The notes: generated from the sequence alone by a model not told the origin. A stretch of DNA of 64,000 nucleotides from Rhizobium sp. (GCA_019739215.1 JAHHDR010000036.1:143300-207299), one strand, 5' to 3'; positions 18,538-27,993 are shown, counted from the first letter of the stretch. Numbers and translations: made by a program.

Positions 18538-19650
18538 CTATTCCGCCGCCGCGGCGCCAACAGGCATGTCGTGGAATTCCATCCGGTAGGGACGGGCGGT
18601 CGGCGGCAGTTCGCGCTTGAGGTAGAAATCCTCGTAGCGAAGCTGTTTGAGCAGGACTGGCCAGACTTCGCGATAGGCGTGCCACATCGAGGGGTTCGGT
18701 ACGGGCAGATCGTGCTTGATCAGTTCATGCAGCCGCGGCAGCGCATGGTAGGGGACCATCGGGAACATATGATGCTCCACATGATAGTTCATGTTCCAAT
18801 AGATCCAGCGGCTGATCGGGTTCATGTAGACCGTGCGGGTGTTGAGCCGGTGGTCGACAACGTTGTCGGCGAGGCCGATATGCTGCAGCAGGCCCGTCAT
18901 CACCATGTGCCAGCTGCCGTAGAGGCGTGGCAGGCCGATCAGCATCAGCGGCAGGAACGACCATGTGTAGATGGCAAGCGCCACGGTGGCGACGTAGATG
19001 GCGACGTGCCAGCGCGCGGCGGTGATCGCCTTGGCGCGCTCCATCTCAGGAATGTAGTCCTTCTCGTCATCCGAGAGGATGCCGGCAGCGTTCTTGAACA
19101 GTCCCGGCAGCGAATAGCGGAAGTCGAGAATGCCGGTAAAGGCGAGCGCCGCGCGCATCAGGTCCGGCGGACGCATGACCGCGATCTCGGCATCGCGGCC
19201 AACGATGATCGTGTCGGTGTGGTGGCGGGCATGGCTCCAGCGCCAGCTGACCGGATTGCGCATCAGCATGAAGCTGGCGATCTGGTAGATGACGTCGTTC
19301 ATCCAGCGGGTCTTGAAGGCGGTGCCGTGGCCGCATTCGTGCCAGCGGCTGTCACTCGACGAGCCGTAGAGAACGCCATAGACAACGAAAAAGGGCACGC
19401 ACCACCAGCTGCCCCAGAAATAGATGGCGCCGGCGGCCGAACCAAGGATGAGGGCAATCCAGAGGATCGAATCGCGGATGGCCGGACCATCGCTGCGCTG
19501 CATCAGCTCCTTCATCACCTTGCGGGGAATTTCGGTGTGATACCATTCCGCCGAGGCGAGGCCGGTTTCCACCGCGCGGCGCGCACTTTCGCCAACGAGA
19601 CTGTAGTCCCGCTTCGGCCTGGTCGCGCCTGCCGTATCCGTCACTGCCAT
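18538..19650 (-). CDS. MocD-like membrane fatty-acid-desaturase-family oxygenase
   Basis: A 370-residue integral membrane di-iron enzyme. Its three histidine boxes are HECGH 104-108, HARHH 140-144 and HVEHH 290-294, with extra His at 257 and 267, and hydrophobic pairs at about 62-95 and 213-245. This is the fatty-acid desaturase / hydrocarbon oxygenase fold; the closest named relative I recognise is MocD, which with MocE and MocF removes the O-methyl group of the rhizopine 3-O-methyl-scyllo-inosamine. The ATG at 19650 follows GGGAGGTCTCG. First gene of the operon MocD-MocE-MocF-PanB-like. A plain lipid desaturase is the main alternative, but the dedicated Rieske and reductase argue for a hydroxylase or demethylase. 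Confidence 0.8.
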   Translation of the reverse strand: MAVTDTAGATRPKRDYSLVGESARRAVETGLASAEWYHTEIPRKVMKELMQRSDGPAIRDSILWIALILGSAAGAIYFWGSWWCVPFFVVYGVLYGSSSDSRWHECGHGTAFKTRWMNDVIYQIASFMLMRNPVSWRWSHARHHTDTIIVGRDAEIAVMRPPDLMRAALAFTGILDFRYSLPGLFKNAAGILSDDEKDYIPEMERAKAITAARWHVAIYVATVALAIYTWSFLPLMLIGLPRLYGSWHMVMTGLLQHIGLADNVVDHRLNTRTVYMNPISRWIYWNMNYHVEHHMFPMVPYHALPRLHELIKHDLPVPNPSMWHAYREVWPVLLKQLRYEDFYLKRELPPTARPYRMEFHDMPVGAAAAE

Positions 19651-19925
19651 CGAGACCTCCCTGTCGTCTTCACGCCAACCGGCCGGGGGCAACGGTCGGG
19701 CGCAGGCATCCTCCGGCCCGCTATGTTAGCAATCCTAAACTTTGATGGATAATGAAGCCTCAAAATGACGAAGTCAACATCATTCGCCATCAGATGGCGC
19801 GTCGGGCTCGCTTTTTCGGCAGGAAAATTTGCAAAACGGTCCGCGATGCAAGCGAAAACGTGCGTGAATGCCATAGTCCGACCTCGGATCGACGTCAATT
19901 CACATCATATCGCATCATCGAGGCC
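19651..19925. other. 275-bp non-coding stretch before the MocD-like operon
   Basis: AT-richer than its surroundings. It should hold the oxygenase operon promoter and the end of lacI transcription. No clear operator or hairpin recognised. Confidence 0.4.
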
Positions 19926-20931
19926 TCAATTCTCTGGAATATTCTCCCGGAAGATGACCTGAAGGCGTGGTGGATGGTACTCGAACGCCTTGCCGCGAAT
20001 GGAACTTGCAAGCAGGCTGATCGCCTCACGGGCCTCGACGCGCGGATTCTGGTCGATCACGGCGTCCATCGTGCCCGACAGCAGCAGCGGTTTCGAGTTT
20101 TTCCGTCAGTTCGTGGCCGATGAAGACAATGGACTTGCCGCGCCCTCGATCCTCCAGCGCACTGCCGATGCCGGAACTGCCGCCGCCGATATTGTAGATG
20201 CCGGCGAGATCGGGATGGCGATCGAGCAGGGCGAGCGTTTCCTCGTAGGCGCGCTGCCGGTCGTCGCGGATCTCGCGCATCTGCACGACCTCGAGGTGGC
20301 GGAATTCCTCCGAGACGATGTGGCGGAAGCCCATTTCCCGCTCTTCGTGGCCGCGATAAGAAAGCGAGCCCGCGAACAGCGCAATCTTGCCCTGCGTCGG
20401 CGGCAGCAGCCTGCCCAGAAGGTAGCCACCGAGGCGGCCGGCGGCGCGATTGTCGATACCGACATAGCCGGTGCGCGCGACATGGAGAATGTCGGAGGCG
20501 AGGGTCACCACCTTTATCCCGGCTTCCGCCAGCGCCCGCATCTCCTCTCGCACGGCCGGATGGTCGAGTGCGATCAGGCCCACGCCCTGGGTGACGGGGC
20601 GGAGTGCGGCCAGCTTCTGAGCCAGCGACAAAGGGTTGAACCCCTCGACGGAATGCAGCTGGTATTCGATGCCGTCCTGCGCCGCGCATTGCCGCTCAAG
20701 TTGTGCCTTCAGGTTTGCAATGAAGGTGTTGGTGCCCTCCGGCAGCACGAAGTCGAGCCTGATCCGTTCCATCGTCGGCTCGGCCTGGCCGAAATAGCCG
20801 AGCCGGGTCGCGGTCTCCATGACGATGGTGCGCGTGCGGCCGCTGACGCCGGGGCGGTTGTTCAGCACGCGGTCGACGGTCGCGGTCGAAACGCCCGAGT
20901 CCCTCGCGATATCGGTCAAGGTTGAGCGCAC
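19926..20931 (-). CDS. LacI family transcriptional regulator (one frame break)
   Basis: About 334 residues. The helix-turn-helix is at the N terminus (TLTDIARDSGVSTATVDRVLNNRPG) and is followed by a periplasmic-binding-protein-like sensor domain (GVGLIALDHPAVREEM, YVGIDNRAAGRLGGYLLGRL, IYNIGGGSSGIGSAL). GTG at 20931 with GAGGGA upstream is preferred; a start at 21027 adds 32 residues before the DNA-binding domain. The frame breaks near 20090-20103. After repair the end reads SGTMDAVIDQNPRVEAREA, typical of LacI proteins, and stops at 19926. It is divergent from the sugar ABC operon and upstream of the MocD-like operon, so it may control both. Confidence 0.85.
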
Positions 20932-21146
20932 GGCGATTCCCTCGTCAGTGTCTGATTGAAACTGATGTATTCCAAGGGCCGGCACATGCAATCCCAAAAA
21001 CGCATGCAATGCAACATGACGTAGCAATCCTCCCGCGCCGCATCAAAATCAATCACCGCTGCATCTATTCTCGACATTGATTCGCTTGAATATTTTCGGT
21101 TTGAGCCAAGGCGATGCCAATTTTGATGTACGTTGATCATTTATGA

Positions 21147-21177
21147 TGTTGACAGTAATCAATCAACAAATCAATAT
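21147..21177 (+). promoter_or_regulatory. Promoter TTGACA-N17-CAATAT with overlapping inverted repeat, sugar ABC operon
   Basis: The -35 TTGACA is at 21149-21154 and the -10 CAATAT at 21172-21177, spaced by 17 bp. An inverted repeat TGTTGA-N10-TCAACA at 21147-21168 covers the -35 and spacer, a suitable place for LacI-type repression. The binding-protein ATG follows 45 bp downstream. Confidence 0.65.
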
Positions 21178-21222
21178 ACATCAAGCGACGGGTTGGAGCA
21201 CGGGTCGCAAGGGAGGATATTC

Positions 21223-22824
21223 ATGGCTACCAATTTAACGATTTCTCGGCGCAGCTTTCTGGCTGCGTCCACGCGGGTCGCGGGCCTGACGGCGGCGGTC
21301 GGCATTGCGCCGCAATTCATTCGCCCGGGCCGGGCCTTCGCCGCCGACAAGCTTGCCGATGGCATGATCGGCGGTCCCACGGGTTTTGATGGCGCCGAGC
21401 GCTACCAGTATGGCGGCGAGACGCCGGAAGGCCGCGCTGTAGAAGCCGCCAAGGCGATCAAGGCCGCGGGCAAGGGCGATAAGATCGTCCTCGGTCTGTC
21501 GGACGGCTCGATCGGCCAGTTGACGCAACCTTTCCCCAAGGGTGCGCCGTCGATCAAGGAACTCTGGGAAAAGGAAACCGGGATCACGCTCGAGATCGTC
21601 GGCGTGCCGAACGGCCAGGAATTCACCAAGACGATGCAGGACATCTCCACCAAGGCAGGTGCGTTCGACATCTATGCCGTGGAATGGAACCGCCTGGGCG
21701 ACCTCGCCGAGACCGGCGGCATCGTCAATCTCGACGACTATGTCGCGACCCACAAGCCGGAATGGGATGCGCCCGAGACCGGCTATGTGAACGGCGCGCA
21801 GGGTGTTTCGCTGCTTAACCAGTATTCCGGCTCGACCTACGGCGTCTCACTCGACGGCGACTTCCAGATCTGGAACTATCGCACGGACCTGTTCAATGAC
21901 GAGACCGAGAAGAAGGCCTTCGCCGACAAGCATGGCTATGAGCTTGCCGCGCCGAGGACCTGGAAGGAACATGGCGACATTGCCGCCTTCTTCCACCGTC
22001 CCGATAAGGGCCTGTTCGGCTCGACGGATCTGCGCAATCAGGGCTGGGGCTATACAAACTGGTACCAGCGCTATGTCTCGATGGGCAATCCGAACCAGTT
22101 CCTGTTCGACGACACAGGCAAGGCGCTGATCAACTCCGAAGCCGGCTGGACCGCGACCAAGGAATATGTCGACTCGCTGTCGCATCATTCGCCGGACGCG
22201 ATCTCCTGGGGCTGGCCGGAGCAGTATGGCAACTTCGCCGGTGGTGGCGCGGCCATGACCTGTGCCTTCTCGAACCTGCCGAAGTTCCTCGACAACGCCG
22301 CCAATACCGGCTCCAAGGTCACGGGCAAGGTCGGTTCGATGCTGCCGCCGGGCCACGAGGTCGATGGCAAGCTGATCCGCCGGACGGTGCTCTGGCTCAA
22401 CCTTTCGGCGTCGGTCTCGACCCAGAGCAAGAATCCGGAACTGGCCTATCTGCTGCTGCAGTGGCTCGGTTCGGCCCGTATCTACTCCTGGATGACGGCG
22501 AACCCGGGCGGCTATTTCGATCCGTTCCGCCTATCGGACTTCTCCGATCCACTGGTTCGCGAAACCTATCACGCCTATCACATGGACGTGGTGCGCGACA
22601 GCGTCGCCCGGGCCGTGCCGACCATCAACTATCCGGGTGCGACGGCCTTCCACAATGCGCTCGACGAAAACCTCGTCGCGGCACTGACCAAGTCCAAGAC
22701 GCCGGAAGAGGCGATGGCGGACACCGAAAAGCAGTGGCAGCGCATCGCCCGCCGTACGGGCGAGGAAAAGCTGGTCGCGGCCATCAAGGCCAACAAGGCG
22801 GCCTGGCCCGTCATCACCGACTAA
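21223..22824 (+). CDS. CUT1-type ABC transporter sugar-binding protein
   Basis: A 533-residue exported family 1 solute-binding protein. The N terminus carries a twin-arginine-like signal (ISRRSFLAAST, hydrophobic stretch, cleavage near RAFAADK). The mature protein has features of glycerol- or sugar-type binding proteins, with Trp-rich segments (WGYTNWYQRYVSM, SWGWPEQYG) able to stack on a sugar ring. It is longer than the common 420-residue class. The ATG at 21223 follows GGGAGGATATTC. It heads an operon of two permeases, two ATPases, a dehydrogenase and an isomerase. Ligand unknown; a methylated inositol or glycoside is plausible from the MocDEF- and MocA/MocC-like neighbours. Confidence 0.85.
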   Translation: MATNLTISRRSFLAASTRVAGLTAAVGIAPQFIRPGRAFAADKLADGMIGGPTGFDGAERYQYGGETPEGRAVEAAKAIKAAGKGDKIVLGLSDGSIGQLTQPFPKGAPSIKELWEKETGITLEIVGVPNGQEFTKTMQDISTKAGAFDIYAVEWNRLGDLAETGGIVNLDDYVATHKPEWDAPETGYVNGAQGVSLLNQYSGSTYGVSLDGDFQIWNYRTDLFNDETEKKAFADKHGYELAAPRTWKEHGDIAAFFHRPDKGLFGSTDLRNQGWGYTNWYQRYVSMGNPNQFLFDDTGKALINSEAGWTATKEYVDSLSHHSPDAISWGWPEQYGNFAGGGAAMTCAFSNLPKFLDNAANTGSKVTGKVGSMLPPGHEVDGKLIRRTVLWLNLSASVSTQSKNPELAYLLLQWLGSARIYSWMTANPGGYFDPFRLSDFSDPLVRETYHAYHMDVVRDSVARAVPTINYPGATAFHNALDENLVAALTKSKTPEEAMADTEKQWQRIARRTGEEKLVAAIKANKAAWPVITD

Positions 22825-22845
22825 GCCTCCCAATGGCTGATGGAC

Positions 22846-22871
22846 GCGGAAGGCGGGCTGCCGCCTTCCGC
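22846..22871 (+). terminator. Intercistronic hairpin after the sugar-binding protein gene
   Basis: Perfect 11-bp stem GCGGAAGGCGG / CCGCCTTCCGC with loop GCTG, followed by TTGTGTT. It lies between the binding protein and the first permease; such hairpins usually make the binding protein more abundant than the membrane parts. Confidence 0.7.
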
Positions 22872-22900
22872 TTGTGTTATCGACAATTGCAGACGAGACG

Positions 22901-23761
22901 ATGAACCGGTCACCCCTCTTTGAAACTTTCCGTTACCTGGCGGTGATCCTCGCCGTCGCGGTGACGCTTGTGCCGATCCTCTGGATGGCCTCCATGGCGT
23001 TCAAGCCGATCTCGGAATGGACTGCCGTCGGCGCCGACCTGACATGGTGGCCGCAAAATCCGACCCTCGACAATTTCCGGTTCATTTTCGGCGAATCCAG
23101 TTCCGAACTGATCGTCGCGCTCGACAAGACTGCGACCAAGCCGATCCTGTCCTCGCTGTTGTCAGCCGTCTTCGGCACCCTGATCGCGATGAGCGCCGGC
23201 ACGGCTGCCGCATACGGGCTGTCGCGCTTCGGCTCGGGGCAGAACCTGCCGCTAGCGTTGATCCAGCTTCGACTTTTCCCGCCGATGGCAGTGATGATCC
23301 CCGTCATGATCATGTGGTCGTTCCTCGGCATGATCGACACCTGGTACGGTCTCGCGTTGATCTACGGCATCGTGACCCTGCCGTTCGCCTTCTGGCTGAT
23401 GAAGACCTTCTTCGACGACATGCCGCGCGAGATCGAGGATGCGGCGCGGGTCGAGGGCTGTTCGCGCTACCGCGTGTTCACGCAGATCACGCTGCCGATG
23501 ATGCGGGCACCACTCGCCAGTTCCGCGCTGTTCGTCTTCATCCTCAACTGGTCGGATTACCTGATCGGCCTGCTGCTGACCACGCGTGACTGGGTGACGA
23601 TCCCGGTCTACATGGCCTCGCTGTCGTCCTCCATGACGGGCCAGCTCTATGGCGCGAAGGCCGCGCTCGGCCTGATCGCCGCCATCCCGCCCGTGATCAT
23701 GGGCATCGCCATCCAGAAACATCTGGTGCGTGGCCTGACCTTCGGAGCGCTGAAGCAATGA
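22901..23761 (+). CDS. CUT1 ABC transporter permease (MalG-like)
   Basis: A 286-residue inner-membrane permease with about six hydrophobic segments. The EAA coupling motif is MPREIEDAARVEGCSRYRVFTQITLPMM. The short N-terminal tail before the first membrane segment is like MalG. The ATG at 22901 gives MNRSPLFETFRYL; a start at 22874 is possible. Its stop overlaps the next permease by four bases (ATGA). Confidence 0.9.
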   Translation: MNRSPLFETFRYLAVILAVAVTLVPILWMASMAFKPISEWTAVGADLTWWPQNPTLDNFRFIFGESSSELIVALDKTATKPILSSLLSAVFGTLIAMSAGTAAAYGLSRFGSGQNLPLALIQLRLFPPMAVMIPVMIMWSFLGMIDTWYGLALIYGIVTLPFAFWLMKTFFDDMPREIEDAARVEGCSRYRVFTQITLPMMRAPLASSALFVFILNWSDYLIGLLLTTRDWVTIPVYMASLSSSMTGQLYGAKAALGLIAAIPPVIMGIAIQKHLVRGLTFGALKQ

Positions 23762-24699
23762 GCGCCGTGGCCGTCAACCCTGTCGCCTCCGCCGCGACCA
23801 CACCGACTGCCGACCAGGAGAGCCGCAAGCTCGGGTTTCGACTGACGCTGCCGGCGCAGATCCTGGTTCTGTTCATCGCGGTCTTTCCGCTGCTGATGCA
23901 ACTCTACATCTCCGTGACCGACTGGTCGCCGCTCGACGGCATTCCCTGGTGGAGCGCCTGGCAGCTTTGGAACAATTTCGCCAACTACACCGACCTTGCC
24001 GTCGACGACCGCTTCTGGTCGGCACTGGGACGGACCGCGCTGATCATGCTGATCTGCGTGCCGGCGGAGTTTCTTCTCGGTTTCGCGCTGGCGCTGCTGT
24101 TCATGGACGACTTCCGGGGAAAACGCTTCTTCTATTCGATCCTGCTGATGCCGATGATGGTGGTGCCCGCGGTCGCCGGCTACATGTTCTTCATGCTGTT
24201 CCAGTCGGGCGGCCCGGTCAACGACATCATCTCGACGCTCACGGGCACGACCTTCTCGCTGGCCTGGCTATCGAGCCCGACCTGGGCGCTGGTCGCGGTC
24301 ATGATCTCCGACATATGGCAGTGGACGCCGCTGATGTTCCTGATCCTGCTGGCGGGCCTCGCCGGCGTGCCGGAAGACCAGCTCCGTGCCGCGACCCTGC
24401 TCGGCGCCTCCTGGCCGCAGCGGTTCCGCACCATCATCCTGCCGAAGATGAAGACCATCATCATCATCGCGCTGGCGATCCGGGTGATCGAGAATTTCAA
24501 GATCTTCGACACGCTGTTCATCATGACCGGCGGCGGCCCCGGCGTGGCGACCGAGACGATCTCCGTCTATATCTACAAGGTCACGCAGAACGACCTGATC
24601 TGGGGCTATGTCGCGGCCATCGCGCTCGCCATCCTCATTTTCCTGTCAATCTTCGCCAATTTCGCAATTGCGCGCATGAACAAGGCACGCGCAGCATGA
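23758..24699 (+). CDS. CUT1 ABC transporter permease (MalF-like)
   Basis: A 313-residue inner-membrane permease with a cytoplasmic N-terminal tail of about 40 residues, six hydrophobic segments and the coupling motif PEDQLRAATLLGASWPQRF. In many CUT1 operons the MalF-like gene comes before the MalG-like gene; here the order is reversed. Overlaps both neighbours by four bases. Confidence 0.9.
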   Translation: MSAVAVNPVASAATTPTADQESRKLGFRLTLPAQILVLFIAVFPLLMQLYISVTDWSPLDGIPWWSAWQLWNNFANYTDLAVDDRFWSALGRTALIMLICVPAEFLLGFALALLFMDDFRGKRFFYSILLMPMMVVPAVAGYMFFMLFQSGGPVNDIISTLTGTTFSLAWLSSPTWALVAVMISDIWQWTPLMFLILLAGLAGVPEDQLRAATLLGASWPQRFRTIILPKMKTIIIIALAIRVIENFKIFDTLFIMTGGGPGVATETISVYIYKVTQNDLIWGYVAAIALAILIFLSIFANFAIARMNKARAA

Positions 24700-25784
24700 C
24701 CGCGATCCATCTCGAAAACCTTACCAAGAGTTTTGGCGCCTTCCAGGCTCTCAAGACCATGGATCTCCGGATCGAGGACGGCGAGTTCGTGGCGCTGCTC
24801 GGGCCGTCGGGCTGCGGCAAGTCGACGACGATGAACATGATCGCCGGCATGGAAGAGCCGACTTCGGGCCGCATCCGGTTCGACGATCGTGACATGTCCG
24901 GGGTCTCTATGGGCAAGCGCGGCGTCGGCTTCGTCTTCCAGAACTACGCGATCTTCACGCATATGTCGGTCTATGAGAACCTGGCCTATGGCCTGCGGGT
25001 CCGCAAGTTGCCCGAGTCCGAGATCGACCGCCGCGTGAAGGCGATCGCCGAGTTCCTGCAACTGACGCCGCTGCTCAAGCAGCCGTCGGCCAAGCTGTCG
25101 GTCAACATCCTGCAACGCCTGGCGATCGGCCGATCGGCGATCGTCGAGCCCGCCATCTTCCTGCTCGACGAGCCGCTGTCGAATGTCGATGCCGCCTTCC
25201 GCGCGGTGATGCGGACCGAACTCAAGCATCTGCAGCGGCAGTTCAAGCAGACGATGGTCTATGTCACGCACGACCAGCTCGAGGCCATGACCATGGCCGA
25301 CCGCATCGCCGTCATGGATCATGGCGTGCTGCAGCAGACCGGCTCGCCTGTGGAGGTCTACAACCATCCGTCGAACACCTTTGTGGCGGGTTTTCTCGGG
25401 TCCCCCGGCATGAACCTGGTCAAGGGCACGCTGGTCGAGGTCGGGGGCGCGCTTGTCGTCGACCTCGGTGAGTTTGGCCGATCCGCACCGCTGAGCGACG
25501 GCCTCGCCCGTGTCGCGAGGGCGCGCAAGGCCAGCGACGTCTTCTACGGCTTCCGTCCGGAGCAGGCGTCGATGGTGGCGGCCGCCGATGGACTGCCGGT
25601 GTTCTTCGTCGAGCGCATCGGCGCGCGGACCATCGTCCATGCCGGCCGCGCCAAGTCGTCGGTGAAAATCGTGCTCGACAACGACAATGGCTTGGAAGCC
25701 GGTATGACGGCGCGACTCGATGTCAACAAGGATGCGGTGCGGCTCTTCGATGCCGACACCGGCCAGGCGATCAGGGAGGCTTGA
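24696..25784 (+). CDS. ABC transporter ATPase subunit with degenerate signature motif
   Basis: A 362-residue MalK-type ATPase with C-terminal regulatory domain. Walker A GPSGCGKST is at 36-44, the Q-loop at Q82, Walker B IFLLDEP at 154-160 with catalytic E159, and the switch His at H192. The ABC signature, normally LSGGQQQR, reads LSVNILQR at 134-141: the two glycines are gone. The partner encoded next has an intact signature but lacks the Walker B glutamate, so together they would make one complete and one degenerate ATP site. Start overlaps the permease stop as ATGA; its stop lies 3 bp before the second ATPase gene. Confidence 0.9.
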   Translation: MTAIHLENLTKSFGAFQALKTMDLRIEDGEFVALLGPSGCGKSTTMNMIAGMEEPTSGRIRFDDRDMSGVSMGKRGVGFVFQNYAIFTHMSVYENLAYGLRVRKLPESEIDRRVKAIAEFLQLTPLLKQPSAKLSVNILQRLAIGRSAIVEPAIFLLDEPLSNVDAAFRAVMRTELKHLQRQFKQTMVYVTHDQLEAMTMADRIAVMDHGVLQQTGSPVEVYNHPSNTFVAGFLGSPGMNLVKGTLVEVGGALVVDLGEFGRSAPLSDGLARVARARKASDVFYGFRPEQASMVAAADGLPVFFVERIGARTIVHAGRAKSSVKIVLDNDNGLEAGMTARLDVNKDAVRLFDADTGQAIREA

Positions 25785-25787
25785 TCG

Positions 25788-26861
25788 ATGGCATCGATTA
25801 CATTCCGCAATGTCACCAAACGTTTCGGCCATACCGTTGCTGTCGACAACGTTTCCTTCGACGTCGCGGACAACGAGTTCTTCTGTCTGTTCGGGCCGCC
25901 GCTTTCGGGGAAGTCGACGATCCTCAAGCTGATCCTGGGCCTTGAGGCGCCCGATTCCGGCGAGATCCTGATCGAGGGCAAGCCGGTCAACGCGCTGTCG
26001 CCGGCCGAGCGCAATGTGGCGATGGTGTTCCAGAATCTCGCGCTCTTCCCGCATATGACGGCCTTGCAGAATGTCCGCTTCCCGCTGGTCGAGCGCAAGA
26101 TCGCCGAGGACAAGATCAAGGCGCGCGTCGCCTCTGTGTCGGAAAAGCTGCATATCGGTCATCTCCTGCACAAGCTGCCGGCGCATCTCTCGGGTGGAGA
26201 GCGCCAGCGCGTGGCCATCGCCCGGGCGCTGGTCCGCGACCCTGCTGCCTATCTGATGGACGACCCGATCTCGGCGCTCGACGCGCGGCTCCGCGAAGAG
26301 ACCCGCGTCGAGCTCAAGCGTATCCAGCGCGAACTCGGCCATACGCTGATCTATGTCACGCATGACCAGGAGGAGGCGATGTCGATCGCCGACCGCATGG
26401 CGATCTTCGAACATGGCGCCATACGCCAGATCGGCAAGCCGTCCGAGATCTACGATCGTCCGGCCAGCCAGTATGTCGCGCGCCTGCTCGGCGCACCTGC
26501 TATCAACCTGCTCGGCATCGAGCGCGGCGATGGCGTCTCCGCTGGATCCGGCACGATCCAGTTGGCCGGGCTGCCGGTCCCCGATGGTGCCGCCGGTATT
26601 GGTATCCGGCCGGAGGACCTCAAGGCCGAGCCGTGGACCGCGGGCCGGGCCGGCGTTCCGGCACGGGTCTACGAAGTCGAGCCGCTCGGCGGCTACACCG
26701 TCGTGACGCTTTCGGCCGGGTCGGAGAAACTGCGCGTGCTGATGCGCGGCCAGCCGAAGGTTGCTGTCGACACGGATGTAGCCGTCAGCTGCGATCCGCG
26801 AAAGATCCATTATTTCACATCCGACGGACTGGCCTTCTCGCCAGCCGGCACGGGCGCATAG
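25788..26861 (+). CDS. ABC transporter ATPase subunit with Walker B Glu replaced by Asp
   Basis: A 357-residue MalK-type ATPase, second of the pair. Walker A is GPPLSGKST (36-44) with an unusual PPL; the signature LSGGERQR at 134-141 is intact; Walker B is AYLMDDP (154-160), with D159 where the catalytic glutamate should be; the switch His is in YVTHDQEEAMSIADRM. The C-terminal TOBE-like domain contains GIRPEDLKAE. The substitutions complement those of the preceding ATPase, arguing for an obligate heterodimer rather than gene decay. Followed 11 bp later by the dehydrogenase gene. Confidence 0.9.
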   Translation: MASITFRNVTKRFGHTVAVDNVSFDVADNEFFCLFGPPLSGKSTILKLILGLEAPDSGEILIEGKPVNALSPAERNVAMVFQNLALFPHMTALQNVRFPLVERKIAEDKIKARVASVSEKLHIGHLLHKLPAHLSGGERQRVAIARALVRDPAAYLMDDPISALDARLREETRVELKRIQRELGHTLIYVTHDQEEAMSIADRMAIFEHGAIRQIGKPSEIYDRPASQYVARLLGAPAINLLGIERGDGVSAGSGTIQLAGLPVPDGAAGIGIRPEDLKAEPWTAGRAGVPARVYEVEPLGGYTVVTLSAGSEKLRVLMRGQPKVAVDTDVAVSCDPRKIHYFTSDGLAFSPAGTGA

Positions 26862-26872
26862 GGAGAAAGAAG

Positions 26873-27961
26873 ATGGCGGATTCCAAAGGCTTCAAGCCGG
26901 ATGTTGATGTCAGAGTCAAGGACTACAGGATCGGCGCGATCGGCGCCGGCATGATCATGGCCGAGTGCCATCTTGCCGCCTACAAGGAGGCCGGCTTCAA
27001 TGTCGTGGCGATCGCGTCGCGCACCAAGGCCAATGCCGCCAAGGTCGCCGAGCGCTGGGGCATCCCGACCGTGCATGAGACACCGGAAGCGCTGATCAAG
27101 GACACAAACGTCGACATCGTCGATCTCGCCTATCCGCCGGACCAGCAGCCGGCCTTGATCCGCGCTGCACTGAAGGAGCCGCATATCAAGGCGATCCTGG
27201 CCCAGAAGCCTTTGGCGCTGTCGCTCGACGAGGCCCGCAAGTTGCGCGACGAGGCCAAGGCCGCCGGCAAGATTCTGTCGGTCAACCAGAACATGCGTTA
27301 CGACCAATCGATGCAGGTGCTCAAGCAGATCCTCGACAAGGGCGAGCTTGGCGATGTCGTCATGGCGACGATCGACATGCGCGCCATCCCGCACTGGCAG
27401 ACCTTCCTTGAGGATTTCGACCGGCTGACGTTGTCCAACATGAGCGTGCATCACCTCGACGTGTTGCGCTTCCTCTTCGGCGACCCGGAAGAAATCTACA
27501 CCGCGACGCGTTCCGACCCGCGCACCAAGTTCAAGCACAAGGACGGCATCACCGTCTCGACCATCAAGTTCCCCGGCAATGTGCTGGCTGTGTCGATGGA
27601 AGACGTCTGGGCCGGCCCGCGCGAGGAAGGCTTCGACAGCGAATTCTACATCAAGTGGCGCGTCGAAGGCACCGATGGGGTGGCGCATGGCACGATCGGT
27701 TGGCCGAATGGCGCGGCCTCGACGCTGACCTATGCCTCGAAAAAGACCACCGGCGGCAAGTGGGTGACGCCGACCTGGGACACGATGTGGTTCCCGCATG
27801 CCTTCATCGGCGTGATGGAGCAGCTGCAATATGCCGTCAGCAGCGGCACGGAGCCCAGGCTCAACGTCGCCGACAACGTCAAGACCATGGCGCTGGTCGA
27901 GGCAGGCTACAAGTCGATGGACGAAGGCCGGGCCGTCAAGCTCAGCGAAATCGCAATCTAG
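26873..27961 (+). CDS. Gfo/Idh/MocA family oxidoreductase
   Basis: A 362-residue NAD(P)-dependent sugar or cyclitol dehydrogenase. The Rossmann fold starts at YRIGAIGAGMIMAECHLAAY (19-38). The family's usual EKP is QKP at 111-113, a conservative change that keeps the lysine. Then come VNQNMRYDQS and, in the C-terminal domain, MSVHHLDVLRFLFGDPEEIYT. The ATG at 26873 follows GGGAGAAAGAAG. MocA of rhizopine catabolism belongs to this family, but so do many inositol and glycoside oxidases. In the operon it lies between transporter and isomerase, fitting oxidation of the imported substrate to a keto compound. Confidence 0.88.
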   Translation: MADSKGFKPDVDVRVKDYRIGAIGAGMIMAECHLAAYKEAGFNVVAIASRTKANAAKVAERWGIPTVHETPEALIKDTNVDIVDLAYPPDQQPALIRAALKEPHIKAILAQKPLALSLDEARKLRDEAKAAGKILSVNQNMRYDQSMQVLKQILDKGELGDVVMATIDMRAIPHWQTFLEDFDRLTLSNMSVHHLDVLRFLFGDPEEIYTATRSDPRTKFKHKDGITVSTIKFPGNVLAVSMEDVWAGPREEGFDSEFYIKWRVEGTDGVAHGTIGWPNGAASTLTYASKKTTGGKWVTPTWDTMWFPHAFIGVMEQLQYAVSSGTEPRLNVADNVKTMALVEAGYKSMDEGRAVKLSEIAI

Positions 27962-27993
27962 AACCGAAAACATCCCAAGGGAGGACGACCACC

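Noticed and set aside
22846..22871. Riboswitch in the sugar operon
   Set aside because: The perfect short hairpin follows the binding-protein stop codon and has no aptamer-like conserved core; an mRNA-protecting hairpin is sufficient.
24606..26810. A 734-residue minus-strand open frame opposite the two sugar ATPases
   Set aside because: Antisense shadow; no domain recognised and real ATPase motifs are on the plus strand.
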